Below are positions 1 through 12,504 of a stretch of 64,000 nt of DNA, one piece after another. Both the position numbers and the translations under genes were made by a program. Positions within the stretch are counted from its first letter, which is position 1. Each line of letters opens with the position of its first letter. This DNA comes from Cristatella mucedo (lineage: Eukaryota; Bryozoa; Phylactolaemata; Cristatellidae). The notes below the pieces were generated by a model. The model was not told where the DNA came from, did no database searches, and worked only from the letters and a program-made list of their open reading frames with translations. The stretch lies in the NCBI GenBank assembly GCA_009760855.2, contig WPIO01000013.1:2800501-2864500 (forward strand), in the 5' to 3' direction.

Positions 1-131
1 GTGTGTGCCTGATTTGAGAGTGTGTGTGTGTCTGATTTGTTTGTTCACGTGGATGAGTGTGTAGATGCGAGAGTGTGGTTTGTGTGTCTGGGCACTGCAA
101 GAACGAACATGGCAGAAGCATTGACGCGACA

Positions 132-785
132 CTAATAATAATAATAATAATAATGCACTTGATAAAGCGCCCTCAGAGAACTTAATCTCTTTCTAGGCGC
201 TTTACATTTGCTGCAAAGGGAAATGTAATTGAATGGTAAGTAAAATCATATTTGAAAAACAAACAAAATGAATAATATGGTTAGGGGTAACATGCACAGG
301 GTCAGCAAGCAAATGTGGTTAGTGGCAGCATGCACAGTGTCAGCACGCATAAGCACATGAAGGACGAATCACAGGGACCCACTAAATGCTGTCCTAAATA
401 GGTGTTTTTAAGTTCCTTTTAAATGTGGTCAGGTCAGGGGATGTTCTGACACAGGTCGGGAGGGAGTTCCAGGCTTTGGGAGCATATGAACTAAATTCAC
501 GGTCTCCAAAGGATTTGAGGTTTGTACGAGGTATTTGTAGACTGTTGGATTCCGAAAAGCAGGTGGTACGATGCTTGGCCTGATGGGGTAGTATATCTGA
601 GAGATAGGCTGGAGCCATAGAATGAAGTGACCTAAAAGTGAGCGACAAAACCTTGAAGTCAATCCGTTGCTTGACTGGTAGCCAGTGCAGATCGGCGAGA
701 AGTGGAGTAATGTGGCAACTGCGACGCTCACAACAGACAAGCCTAGCTGCAGAGTTTTGACTAACTTCACTAACTGTGGAATTGC
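132..785 (-). mobile_element. LINE-A, 3' end with reverse-transcriptase C-terminus
   Basis: A 5'-truncated CR1/L2-group non-LTR retrotransposon lying on the minus strand. Read on that strand, 785 down to 394 encodes the conserved tail of the ORF2 protein: an N-S-A-A-R-L-V type segment, a HITPLL..LHWLPV-like block, LAPAYLSDIL and a G-D-R-E-F...A-P-K-A-W-N-S-L-P block. The frame is broken, so two overlapping frames carry the pieces. Its 3' untranslated region ends at 132-152 in a (TAA)n microsatellite next to the conserved gcgccctcagagaact motif. The same tail recurs more than a dozen times in the window. Confidence 0.85.
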
Positions 786-904
786 TGCATCAAGACCTTA
801 GTCTGGACTCCAACTTGCTCAGGCACCTGTCGACCTGAGTCGGTGCCTGTTGACTCACGGGAAAGGGTATCTGGAGGGGAGGGAATAGGCAGGCATCTGC
901 TGGC

Positions 905-1010
905 TTCTTCTGGCACTTCACATATGCTTTAGGGCTCGAGCTCACGACCTCGGTCATTGAGTACATTCACCTTGATCAGGGCGAGCACCTTAATCGCATG
1001 GCCAAATCAG
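905..1010 (-). mobile_element. SINE-B, degraded minus-strand copy
   Basis: The reverse complement reads tggccatgcgattaaggtg, then gctcgccc, then gtcgtgagctcgagccc and catatgtgaagtgcc. This is the same order as the better copies at 23.9 and 47.9 kb: tRNA-like A box, B box, then the body joining the LINE-derived tail. Confidence 0.6.
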
Positions 1011-1135
1011 GGCGGCGCTTTAAGGCTGTACTGGTAGGCATGCACAGCCTGGCTTACAAGTTCAGTCGACCATTGCTGGCTCGATTGGCCTAAACAGTCG
1101 TGCTGGCCTAATCCATGGCTATGGGCGCTACTTAG

Positions 1136-4100
1136 GACAACCTACCTTGGAATTATTGCAGAAATACTGCGGTTTATACTCACCTTTTCGTGACCTGGAG
1201 CATTTCTCCGACATCAGGCACGAAGATGGCAGCACAAACTGGTTATGTGTTTTTAATGGTCAACCAGTTGAAATACGGGTAAGCTTGTATTGTATTTCTT
1301 TACTGTTTATGAATGCCTCCATAGTTTTCCAATGCACGGGCTTGTATAGATCACATCTTCAGTATCGTTTCGTTCTTAGCAATACCTAGCGGGAAGTGCT
1401 GGCTACCCAAATAAGGCCGCCGTGCTTACTCACTTCATGAAAGTAAAGCAGCTGTGGGAGACTGACCTTCAGTCTGCATTCTTCTCCAGGGTAAGTAGCA
1501 AGGCATGGCCGAACGTCAGCATTTCGTTGCTGTTCATCATCGCCCGCTTTGTATTTCGTGCGACTCACAGTACGTTTTGCAATTGGCAAAATCCACAAAT
1601 ATTCTTATTAGATAGTGTCACTTTGCACCTTGTTGGTGTCACTTTGCAGCTTTGCAGTTGGTGTGGTCCTTGGCCCCCCCCCCGAGGCCTCTCTCTCTCT
1701 CTCTCTCTCTCTCCCCCTCTCTCTCTCCCCTCCCAACTGTTGTTCTTTGCCATGCCATATTTAGCTACGACTTGTCAGTCAGCCTCAGTTATGCACTTAA
1801 CTTTTGCATTTTTGTATCTTTGAAAGCATCGAATGACAAGTGTGGCTTGGAATGTGCACACGTAATTCGAAAATTCGAAAGTAGCATGCACTTTAGCATA
1901 GTGGCCTTCCTGGGGCTATCGAGTGAGATTCGTGGTTTGTGTGTGCCCAGTATGTGCTGCCTTTTGCCTTGGATGCTCACTTGCATATCTTAAATGATTA
2001 CTCATTGTTGCCATATGTAGAAGTTGTGCAGCTGCTGTAACCTGGCGAGGTCTGTATTACAAAAATTCGCAGCCTATAAGTGCCCAGAATCGGAGCCACA
2101 TTCCTTTTTGCTGATGCAAGATTAAGATGGACGTGGCTAGCATTATTGCTTGTTGTTGGGTGTCCGTTCGATGCTCGAAGTGCTGGCCACAGCACTTCGA
2201 TTGAGATTGGTTGCGATTGGTTTTCGATTGAGATTGGTTGCGCACTAACTTTCTCACAGCTAGCCAGCCACTTTGTCATTGTGGGTGGACGTTTTAAGTG
2301 GACCCCCACCTGTCTAAGAAGTGACACAGTTTGCTCTGTGTTACCATTGTAGTTTCAGTCGTATGGCACCGTGTGTCTTGCTCACTCACCTGCTTGAATC
2401 TAATTTGCCTATCAAGTGTACTTCTGCATGTTAATGAACATATTATTGTAGAATCAATCCGAGGTGCTTGTTCAAGTCATAAGTCATACGGAGTGTCTCG
2501 CCAGTCTTCGAAGACCCCTGAATAGCTATGTAGGTGTTAACGCTTCTATTCTCGGTTATTATAGCCTCTTTTTTGGTGGCCACCAAGTGGCATGCTTTCG
2601 ATTTATTTGAATTGCATGCATCCACTAAGCGTGTGTATGTACGTGCGAAGCATTATGCCAGCGTACGCTGTCGCCTGCCTTTACCGTATCAATGCTGCTG
2701 TGCACAACGATTCATAGGTTGTTAGAATCTTGTCTTCTGTGAGGGCATAGCATGAACAGTTGTCTGCTTAGTCCACTGTAGTCTGCTCGGTGTGCGTTAT
2801 CAACACTCGGAATGTTGCCAAGCAATGCCTGCCAGTTAACATATGGCTTTGTTGTCAGTCAAGATTAGCAAATGAACTGCAAGCTTCGTTGAATATTACC
2901 AGTATATATCTTACACGTGTTATTCTGGCTTACAGAACTAGCATGACAATTGCCTATGAGCTTACGATAGAATTAGTTATGTACTTGAAAGAGGTCTATG
3001 CCATCTTCAGGCAGAAGTTAACCTACCGTATAGTTTGATGGTTTTATAACTGAGACCTTAAATTGTGTAACTTGTGCAGCTTCTGTTGCAAACTAAGCCT
3101 TATTTATAGCCAGTGGCATAGCCTGAAGAGCCCAACGTACAATAAAAATAATTAATCTAATAATAATTTATTATAGCACCTTAACAAATTAAATCTCTTT
3201 TAAGTAGCCGATAATAGAAGATAAAAAATAATGCTAAAATAGTAAAATGGATGACCAGAGATATATTATCTATGACACAATATGTAGATATAAATAAAGC
3301 CTATGCTGATGGCTTCTGCAGATAGTGGTGCCTAGTGTTAACATGGTTTAGATCGTTCCTTGGATGGCAAACTCAGGTCGTTTCCTGCAAATACGTGTGC
3401 TGCTGTTCAGTGACATATTACCATCATCAAGGTACCATGTTAAGCACACAGCATTTGTCTATCTATCTACTTTACTTTTAGCCAGGTAATAAGCAGTCAG
3501 TGGGGTGGGGTTATCATCAGGATTTTCTTCTAAGGGTGGACATCTTTAAGATGGACCACGTTGTTGGATTCCCAACTTTGACTGCAGTGCTGCCGAGAGA
3601 TACAGCCTTTATCTTTTTTTTCTGGGAGGGCAGTTCTTAAAATAATCATTTCAAGTTGCACTGTTGTTATTTGCTTTTTGACTGCTTGCTTCTAAGAATC
3701 AATTAAAGCCATTGCAGTTTTTAGATTTGCAATTCGACTGCTCAGTGTGAGCCAAGCCTTAATATCTAAAACCATTACGGGGAGATCTGCATTTGCTTGT
3801 AACGAAAGAACGACTGCAGGCTTTATTTATGAGCATGAAGAATCGCCTATTTGGGGAAGCTTACATGGTCTAGACTTTACCTTACATCAATCTAGTAGTC
3901 GAAAAAAGCAAAACTAGAGAAAAGGACTTATCAAACGTTTCGACCGATACTAGGGTGGATGTGATGCAATAGCCATTTGTTCCGGGCAAGATTAACAGAC
4001 TGGTAATACTGAGCCTACTGCTCGAGCAGGTTGAAATTTTTTGAGCTCTTTAATTGAACCATACCTGATCTAGTTTCCTTAGTGAGAGGTTTGTGCTTTA

Positions 4101-7100
4101 GGAGTTTACAACATGCTCATTTGAATAACAGCAGGGAGTAATGAGCCGCCTGCTTGACCTCGTGACAGCTGATGAAGTTTTTGGCCTCTAGCACATTACC
4201 GTACTGGCTACACAGGTGAAAGCCATTCAACAGAATGTCCTTTGAGCAAGCTGTCACTCCTTGGTCAGGCTACAAACGTAAAGTGTGAACAGAGTCGGCA
4301 GAACTCTCACGCTAATATTTATTTAAATGTAATTCTGCTATTGACTATGCAAGTATTTCTATTTCTTTGCTTAGATTTTTATCCCTTTTTGGGATTGCCA
4401 GAGGCATTGTCCATTATGTCCAGTTCCCGATGGCCTTACCACGAATACCGAAATGGAAGAATTACTATCGGTCACCTCTGTTTTCGGAGGCTTTGTGTTC
4501 AAGTGCCAAGGATTCTTTTTTTCGTGTGCTTCATATTCCATTTGCGGTGCTACCGTGTACTTCTAAAATATATTGAACAGTTACTCATCCTCACTGATTG
4601 ATGATGCGATTACAACCCGCGATGCCCAAGTGTAATTTTATGTAACTATAGCCGAGGTCTTTTAGCTGGTCCCTTTGAAACGACTGTTTTTTCTATGCAG
4701 GTATTATAAGTTCACAGTATTCGAATCATTGAATGATCTAGCATGTTTGACTACATGCCATGTTAGTCAGGTTGCAGGCATTTTTCGTCGGCGCTCTGCA
4801 ATCGTAATTCCTGTATGTAACTGTAATTCCTTGTCAAATTCTTTTCAATATGTAACTGTAACTCCTCCTCTAATCGTGGACACATTTGAAACCACGTTTT
4901 ATGCTGGTCGTCATTTGCTCCACAGGACGTGGCTACATATTCTAGTCAGATCCTGGTGCAGCTGCAGAAGCTCCATGCCAAAGATTTTGTGTACGGCTTT
5001 CTGAATCCGAAGACTGTCTTCGTTGAGCCTTATGGCTGTGTTCTCGACGTTCCGGGCTTGCCTACTCAGGTTTGTGCCACTACACTGCCTTTCATGCAGC
5101 TTGCTGTAGTAACGGTGCAGTGCTGCCAAAGGGATCGACTCAGTATGGGACAGGTTCGAGTCGCAAACGTAGAAAAATATGGCCATAATAGACTAAGATA
5201 GATAAGATCTAAGGAAAAAAGCAGGAAGTGCATGACCAAAAATCAATTAGATATATAAACCAGCAGTATTAAAATGTGCTTTTCAATGCATCGTCTGTTG
5301 AACCTTGTTCTCAGTGTTTCGCTACGACACCATATAGGCCTGACTGTCACTACCCTTTCCTGTAGCAAGGTGCACCGTGCTTTTTTCTGCCTGTCAAGGC
5401 TTAGTTACACTGTTCTTGCCGTATCTGTAGCCTTAGTAGACAAATAGCATGGCTTAGGCTTATGACTTTGTGAAGTAAATCTGTAATTAAAACACGGCCA
5501 TAGCAGACAAACCGTTTGATCCAACCACCTGCTACCAAATAGTGGTATCATTTTATGTTAAAGCAGCATCTTGTCATTTTTACCAGTAGCCTTTTTGTCC
5601 TATGCTTCTTCTCACATAGCATCGTGTTAACTCGTGCTCCTCTTAACACCAATTGGCTTTACTGTTGGTTTCTCAACCTTAATGATGTATTAGTGTTTGG
5701 TCTGTAAAGTAGATTCCTTGCTCATTCGGCTTTAATTCCTTATTTTGAGCTTGGGTTTTGACTTGATTCGTGAAATGTGTGCCCAGAATTTTTCTAATCT
5801 TTTTAGAAAAATTGCAAGTCGGTTGACATTAACGGTCTCACATTCAATCAAGAAGAGGCTTCTAAGTTGTCTGACCTTAAGGACTTTGGAAAGTTAATCG
5901 TATGGGTATGTAATAGCTACACGGCTTGAGCCCACCTGGTGACCCATTTTGCGACATTTCAGTTGATATGCGAAATGCATATATTTGCCTTTGAAAATGT
6001 TCTGTCGGCATTACATTTGGTATAGCTATCATCAGCCTTGAAAATTCTGTTTGTCATGGGGTGTTAACTGTGATCGTCTGTTTACTGGCCTACCGACCTT
6101 TACACACAAGATTGTCATCTGTTCACCTCTGCAATATGTGGGTGTAGAAGTGACTCTGGCTTCGTAAGCTGCCTGGTTCCTGACGTGCTACTTAAGCCAT
6201 ATGGGTCATTATTGTTTTTCAACATTCACGAATGAATTTATGAGTATAATTAGGAGGTGGGCTCGATCATTCTTTTTGGACCCCCGGGACTCGTGATATA
6301 GGCAAACATCTTGTAATAATTTAGTACTGATTATAATAATACTAATAATATTAAGTCGTTCGTACGATACCTTAAGAGAACCCAATCTATATCCAGTCTC
6401 ATTACAACTCGTTAGAGAATCCATAGCCAAGGGTTGTGACATGCAAAGTAGTATGCTTAGACTAGCATACAAAAGCTAACAAAAAGGCATTCTTGGCCAC
6501 GGGTTAGTAGGACCCCAAGTTATTAGCATGCACTGAATCATGCACAACTAAGCAAGAAAAGCACAAGGAAAAACAAATTCGAAGGGGCTCTGGGAAAGCC
6601 GAGCAGATCCGTGTGTTTTTAGTTGAAAATGAGAAGGTGCAAAATCAGTCCATTAGGTGATATAAGACTGAAACATTTGGTGTCAGAAAAGAGGTAGTTG
6701 CTGGTGACCCTTAGCAGGTATCTTGTGCTAGTCTCATTGCTTATGTCTATCGATAAGCATTATACCTGAAACATAGCTTTCTATATTAGCATACTTAAGG
6801 CATATACTGATCACATCGTTGAATGGTTGAAAGCTAAAGTTGAAGCTCTCTCTCTCTCTCTGCAAAAAAATTGCTATTTTAAAGGAGAATCACCTGATAA
6901 AACTATGCGAGTTATAGAGCAGTTTTCAACAAAAGGTGAACAAACTGTAGAACAGTATTGTATCTTACTTATGTGAATTCAGAATCAATGCTCATTCGAA
7001 TTAGTTTGAGAGGTATAACTTGCAGTTAAGTAGTATCTAAAAGCATTTAGACATGCTCTTATAGAAAGGAATATATTAGTGATGATACCCACAAGTTCCA

Positions 7101-7716
7101 CACATATAAACACATAAAAGACAATTTACATGAATGGACAACATGCTATTAAGAAATAGCAAGTTTTTAGCTACCCATCAAGAGAAGAGGCATAGAAAGA
7201 AATGTGTGAAAGAACCATGGAATCGATATGCTGCTTGGTGCAGGTTGGTGAAAAGTGGTGTAGTATGTCATTTGGTGGCATTCACGGCAGACAAATCGTT
7301 CTACTGAGTAGTGCAAGAGGACCAGAAAACAATAAGTTTCAGAAATCTGGTATCGCACATGCATGAACCAGCTTGGCTGTGGTATCCTGACCTAAGTGCG
7401 ATGCCTGTCAAGGTGTTGCTGTGAAACTCTCTTATCTTTGTCAAGGGCTTGCTTCGCTCCTGCATTCGTAGTACCCTTTTCTTAATGTGTTTTGTCAATA
7501 GGGGTCATATAATTTCGATGGCCTTTTCTGGCTTTTTGTATAGGCTCACTAAAAAAGTCCTTAATATTGAAGTCGTAGTCTTGGCGTCTGTGCCTCACCT
7601 GGTAATACTTCACCATCTATAATAGCCTCATGTTACCCAACAACTGGGGCTTGCATTCTCTCAACCACTCTTGTAGTAATTTAGTGGTTGAACCTTCTTG
7701 CCCACAATCGGCGATG

Positions 7717-7750
<34 letters not shown>

Positions 7751-9029
7751 CACACACCAGATGGCGACCGTACCGAACGGCTGCTCTGATCCCAACCCTG
7801 TAGATTAACTGTTACTTCCAATGTCACTTTATGTACTGACTTGTGTTGACTAGTCCAGGTAACAGGTTGACTGCCGTACCTCTTTGCTTTTTGTCCCAGG
7901 CTCTCCAACCAAGTCACGGGGCTGTGTGTGGCATGCCACCGTATGACATTTTGATCATAGCTTTAACCCAGTGTGGATCGTTTCACAACCGGCAAGCATT
8001 TTTTATTTACATTTCGATGGCTTATGGGCTGGCATCTACTTGTCTTTTAGATGTGCTGTCCTGAGTCGGAGCAACCAGCACTATCCCATGTCTCACACGT
8101 AAGTGCAGGCGCATTGCATTGCACAGGTCAGCAAATGATGCTCGCCTGCGTGCCGATGCTGCAGTTCAGACACAAATTATCCGAGTTATCACGAGCACCC
8201 TTTAGCGGGTCGACGGAAATTACTTCATATACGGTGGCTTCTTGATTGGTGCAGCCAGAGCGTTATTTAAATATGTGCCCGACCCATGTAGGCTTAGGCT
8301 AGGCGTAGGCTTTTGATCCGAGAGACCATAATAAAGACCAGTCACTCAACTTGCATGTCTAGGAAGTTGACAGGACGGACCCTGAGACCTTTTGTTTGTC
8401 GGAGGTTTGGGTGGTGGAGGGGGGCTCAACCACTTACTAGTGCTTTCTAAACGCGACCGCTCGTGCCCTGACTCGCGTTTACCGATTAGCTCTCGTTGCA
8501 GAGCCGTGAGCTGTACGACCTCGTGACCTGCTTGCTCTATGGGCAGCCGAAGTTTACCGCTGAGGAGATCTTGGCTATGCCCTACTTTACGACGTCATGC
8601 AGCCAGCCAGCTTCGATGTCACCCAGCCAGCTGCAATTGGCAACGGATGTCGTCTGCACAGCCGCCATCCCCGACCTCCGGCTTGCTGCAGACGCTGCTT
8701 CTACCGAAGCTGCTGCTGATGCCGCTGCAATTTATCCGCCTGCTGCTGCTGCTGAGGAGCGTTACATGCCTGCCGAGGCCATGTCGCCTCGGGCAGGGCC
8801 GCCTGCCGGTCATAAAGTTCCGACTTCGGCCTGGCTAGCAGCAACCACGCAGTTCTTGCTGTCTCCTGAAGTGGTGCAGGCCGTCTCGAGGGCAGAGCAG
8901 CAGCCCGTGGAAGGAGCTGAATCGGCCGAGCCCTCAGCCTCTGCCCACGTGGCTCCGATGAGAGAGGGCATTCTGCCGGTCGGTGACCTCGGTGCTGCGA
9001 GCTCCGAGGCTGCACCGGCTTCGAAGTAA
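1136..9029 (+). CDS. protein-kinase-like (probable pseudokinase) gene, 3' exons
   Basis: Exons by splice signals and phase: about 1136-1278, 1416-1490, 4701-4770 (tentative), 4926-5069, 5807-5905 and 8502-9029 (TAA stop). The 5' end probably lies left of the window or is unrecognised. All joins from 4770 onward are phase 0. The parts fit a kinase fold: FNGQPVEIR resembles a beta-3 strand with the lysine replaced; the 4926 exon gives the helix-E/catalytic-loop region, QILVQLQKLHAKDFVYGFLN, where HRD is replaced by VYG, followed by LDVPG where DFG should be; the 5807 exon gives SDLKDFGKLIVW, like helix F; the last exon opens with a helix-I segment ending TAEEILAMPYF. The remaining ~140 residues are Ala/Pro/Ser rich. 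Loss of HRD and DFG argues against catalysis (inference). STK31-like or another degenerate kinase is possible; I cannot name it. N-lobe exons between 1490 and 4701 were not found. Confidence 0.62.
1491..4700. other. intron, no recognisable exon
   Basis: AT-rich sequence inside the kinase-like gene. It holds a CT tract (about 1689-1731), a tandem repeat of a 27-bp unit (ttcgattgagattggttgcg core, about 2198-2252) and a decayed LINE-A tail at 3150-3230 on the minus strand. The missing N-lobe exons may hide here. Confidence 0.4.
4701..4770 (+). CDS. tentative hinge-region exon of the kinase-like gene
   Basis: A pyrimidine-rich acceptor (ttctatgcag) precedes a one-base partial codon, then YYKFTVFESLNDLACL and a phase-0 end at CAG with a weak gttgca donor. 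The segment resembles beta-5, hinge and helix D, and runs straight into the next exon (DVATYSSQIL) in phase. The weak donor keeps confidence moderate. Confidence 0.42.
6315..7500 (-). mobile_element. decayed LINE-A copy interrupted by gag-like sequence
   Basis: The 3' tail (ccttaagagaacccaatctat, minus orientation) is at 6350-6420. The reverse-transcriptase C-terminus appears on the minus strand at 7200-7300 as a degenerate RECHQMTYYTTFHQ segment matching the CHITPLLADLHWLP block of the 132-785 copy. Between them, 6775-7080 is a different repeat with a gag-like reading (separate entry). Confidence 0.55.
6880..7080 (+). mobile_element. gag-like retroelement fragment, copy 1
   Basis: A plus-strand frame reads TKGEQTVEQYCILL, a stop, then IQNQCSF. 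This resembles the E-T-V-E-Q-Y ... C-E-F segment of LTR-retrotransposon gag proteins. The nucleotide sequence from the shared gagcagt to catttagac aligns by eye with 61830-61965, so this is a repeat family, but several stops make it dead. Confidence 0.45.
7716..7757 (+). repeat. (CA)n microsatellite
   Basis: A dinucleotide run of about 42 bp with one interruption, in the last intron of the kinase-like gene. Confidence 0.9.
8502..9029 (+). CDS. terminal exon of the kinase-like gene
   Basis: The acceptor is tctcgttgcag. The exon starts in phase 0 with SRELYDLVTCLLYG, continues to TAEEILAMPYF, then a 140-residue low-complexity tail rich in Ala, and stops at TAA 9027-9029. GC content is clearly higher than in the flanking intron. 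Overlapping minus-strand frames (8701-9154) are shadows of this GC-rich exon. Confidence 0.7.
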   Translation, partial: SRELYDLVTCLLYGQPKFTAEEILAMPYFTTSCSQPASMSPSQLQLATDVVCTAAIPDLRLAADAASTEAAADAAAIYPPAAAAEERYMPAEAMSPRAGPPAGHKVPTSAWLAATTQFLLSPEVVQAVSRAEQQPVEGAESAEPSASAHVAPMREGILPVGDLGAASSEAAPASK

Positions 9030-9257
9030 CTTGACTGGTCAGCTCTGTGCCACCTGCTGTACGGTCGCTTAGTGCATCCGGTGCTTCGTTCACTTGTGCA
9101 TGCCTGAACGTGATACTGGTTACTTGCAGCATTAGATTTTAATATTGGGTCCAACGGTGCTGTGTATCTGGACTGATTAACTGACTTGCGGTGCTTGCCT
9201 GTCCATCAGGCAAACGACCCAACAGTAGCTGAGTTTTTCTTTTTTTTTTTATTCGGA

Positions 9258-9263
9258 AATAAA
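9258..9263 (+). terminator. polyadenylation signal AATAAA of the kinase-like gene
   Basis: AATAAA lies about 230 bp after the stop codon and is followed by T/G-rich sequence. A second AATAAA is at 9369-9374. Either would give a short 3' UTR. Confidence 0.5.
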
Positions 9264-9374
9264 TATTTTTGCTGTACGAGTTGCTTGCTCGTCAGTTTCG
9301 GCTTTCGACTAGGCAAGTGTGTGAGCCGGCCAAGCGGAGCCGTTTACCTTGGCCTTAACACCACGAGGAATAAA

Positions 9375-9459
9375 AAGCCACCGGAGTGTCACGTGAGCTG
9401 AGGGTGGGCTGCTCAACAATCGAATACGACTTAATGACGCTAATATATATTTATCAGCC

Positions 9460-9493
<34 letters not shown>

Positions 9494-10239
9494 ATTTATA
9501 AAAAAAAAATATATATATATATATGTATGTATGTATGTACATACAGGCAGTACCTTGTCCTGCCAGGGTCGCTAGTGCCACACGAGACTCCCGGTCCAGA
9601 AAAGGGACCACACGGTCTCGGAGCAACGGTAATGGCTTTGGAGACTGTTGGATTGCTGTTCGCTCTTTTCGCGGTCTCGCCGAGGTCTGCGGCCAGAAAG
9701 GCTTCACTGTCTGGCCGCCAGCTGCCGAGATCTGCGACCACGAAAGGCCTCACCTCTGCCGACCGGTAGCCAGCAGTCACGAGTGACCAGGCAATGGTTG
9801 CATACTCTTTGACCTTGCTCCTATGTGTATAACATTTGTGTAGCGGTCCTAAGTGAACTAAATCTCTTTCTAGGCACTTAAATAGGCTGGAAAAGACTAC
9901 CAAAATATTGAACTGTCTTCAGTTTGCTCGATGTCCTCGCAAATGATGACTATATCAGCTCCACAGTCAAGTCTGTCTACTTTGAAGTGCATAATATTGC
10001 TAAAATTCGGGCTTTTTTAAACAGGAATACTACATCCAAATGCGTGGCGTACCGTCTCGACTTCCGTAAATCGCTGCTCTCTGGTCTTCAGCCTCTGCAA
10101 TCAGGCACTTGCAGTTGACGAAAAACTCAAATAGGGGAGGAGACCAATGACGTCGGAGCCACGCCATATTTTTGCATACGTTTGAAAACAATAGCCCACC
10201 GAGCCGAAGCTTTTTTACTTTGTACCAATGGACGCGCTG
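9375..10239. other. intergenic DNA with AT microsatellites
   Basis: (TA)n at 9461-9490, (AT)n then (GTAT)n at 9510-9540, and a LINE-A tail remnant (gtgaactaaatctctttctagg, minus orientation) near 9850-9880. No gene is visible. Confidence 0.6.
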
Positions 10240-10330
10240 AAATATAGCGGTACCTCGGCTTGCGGGTGTCTCAACATACGAGCGTTTCGAGATACGAGCT
10301 GTCTCTCGGCCGATTTTTTGCTTTTAGTTG
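10240..10330. mobile_element. possible DNA-transposon end remnant
   Basis: The segment starting ggtacctcggcttgcgggtg with repeated acgag words (atacgagcg, atacgagctg, ttacgagcc) resembles end sequences of common animal DNA transposons that begin with a 'ggtacctcgacttacgag' type motif. No partner end was found, so this is recognition from memory only. Confidence 0.3.
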
Positions 10331-10559
10331 CGAGCTAAAATTTGGCTTACGAGCCAGCTTCAGATACTCCACCGCTAGTTGCCGAAGCGAACGTCACACT
10401 GCATCTGGTTATTAAAGCCAATAAGGGTAGGGCAGTGGACGACGTTCCGTTGCTAGACGCTGCCCTACGACTAAGGGTGTGACGCCAAGCGCAGACCTGT
10501 TGGTTCGCACCCAGACAGACTCGAGTGAGCCGTCGTGGTGCGTGGACGCACAAGATTCA

Positions 10560-10775
10560 CTCAGGCGATTGCAGCTGGTGCAAAACTCTGCAGCTCGGCT
10601 TGTCTGCCGTGAGCGTCGCAGTTGCCACATCAAGCCACTTCTCGCCGACCTGCACTGGCTACCAGTCAAGCAACGCATCGACTTCAAGATTCTGTCACTC
10701 ACTTTTAGTTCCCTTCATTCTTTGGCTCCAGCCTATCGATCAGATATACTCCCCCACCAAAAGGGCAAAATTGAT
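10560..10775 (+). mobile_element. LINE-A reverse-transcriptase C-terminal fragment
   Basis: A plus-strand open stretch reading RLQLVQNSAARLV, CHIKPLLADLHWLPV and SLHSLAPAYRSDILPHQ. It is the same protein block as in the 132-785 copy but less decayed. It is truncated at both ends; after 10775 the sequence is unrelated. Confidence 0.8.
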
Positions 10776-12504
10776 TTGGTAACAATAAAAAAAAGATCAG
10801 AAACTGATCTAGAAGCCTCGAGCACTTCCCTAATGAGAAACATCCGAAAAATAAATGAACGGTCAGCAACTCACAGTGAACTCTTTTATAACGAAGTATA
10901 TTCAAACCAAGCCTAAACGCCGAGCATCGCAACATTGGCAGCCGTCGAGTAAAAATCAACACTATCAGCCACATACTGGAAGTGTGAAAGTGATACAGCA
11001 TTTCTTACATCTAACAAAGTGTCCTGCAAACACCCCAAGTCGGGTGCACGTAGAAAGGTATTCAGCAGTCCGTGCTCACGATCCAAGTTTTATTCTGAAG
11101 ATAAATTTCTCTAAATGCCAAGTGTGCTTTCACAGGGAGATCTTAAATGTCACGCATGACCTTTCTTTGCGAGAAACCTTTGTCGAAAAACTGGCTGCCA
11201 TTTTTCCCTTCACTGGCTTCACTTCCAGTCTGACCCTAAAAAGAGGTTAACGCTGATGTCTAGAGTAATGGACTTCGATAGCAAGCTAGTCAAGGCCAAC
11301 TAACAGGTTTTTATAAAAAAAAAAAAACACGAATATGCACCGGCAACCACCAGGGATTCAGGATGCAGTTAATATTAGCATGCATGCCTGTGGCTCACAC
11401 GTCGCCTCAGGGGTAATGAATTAACATAAACGGCCACGGGTGCTTTTGACATTGCAACACATAAGTTTTCAGCCACGTCTTGAATTTGAAACGAGAGGCA
11501 TGCTGGCATTGGACAGGGAAGATTTAGAGAGAGGGAGAGAGATTGAGAGGAGACTTTTTTCTCTAACAACTGCGAAATTCTAAAAACAAAGTGCAATAGG
11601 TGCTGATTCCAATCTGTTTCCGTGTCAGCTAACCTCTATTTGTGCCTTTAAGAGGGTACGGCTAAAACACTAAAAGAAAACAGCACTAAAAGAAAACAGC
11701 AGCGCCTTTTTATTGTAAGAACAAATTAAATTAATTTCATTGGGAGCTGATGTAAGGGTGCCTTTAACACTGGCCACAAGACAAATACTCCCCGGGCAAA
11801 TATTAGTTGCAGCTGCTCACGTTTGCTGCTAAGCTAATCTACCGTTTAACGGCTGGCATCGCGATCCTCGACGTGAAAAGTTCAGTCATGGCACGCCATG
11901 ATCGGCCAGCACAAAAACCTAGCGTCAGTGGGAAATGGAAAACCTGAGAGGCGAGAAGTGGCATAAACGAGGCGTGACAAATGAAAAGTGATCGTCTTCA
12001 CGTGCACGAAATCCAAAGCGTATCCGTATAAAAAAAAGGGAACAAAAACAACTGCATTTTGCAAGTACTCCGACAAAAGTAGAGCCCCTAAGCTCAACAA
12101 AGCAAGGCTCATTCGGGCTAAATGTGACCGCAGTGACTATTAAAGTTAACTAACAACTGAATTCTAACATCTAGAGATGATACCGAATGAATGGGTTTTG
12201 CGCCTAGCATCGACGTGCTCCTGGCATTGAAGGGACGAATGGCTCCGAGCAGGAGGATGCAACAAACGGTAATCACCCGGCTGCAGTGCTCCGGATCGGT
12301 CAGCTAGAAGAAGGCTGGTTCGGATGCACCCAGAGGAGAGGCTTCCTTGATCAAGGACAACCAGACTGCCTTTTAGATGCCAGCTTGAGAGTCTTGCATG
12401 AATTATTAGACATTTCACAGACAGCTAGACGAATCGAAGCAGAGGAAACTGCAATCAGCCACGAATGAGCCCAGAATGCTATAAGTAGTAAGAGGCGCGT
12501 GTAA
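10776..12504. other. intergenic DNA, nothing recognised
   Basis: Mixed-composition sequence with an A-run at 11316-11328. A 131-codon plus-strand frame at 10855-11250 shows no motif I recognise. Confidence 0.4.

Noticed and set aside
1-130. Possible tandem repeat of gtgtgtg and ctgattt words at the window start
   Set aside because: Only loose GT-rich sequence; no clear period or boundary within the window.
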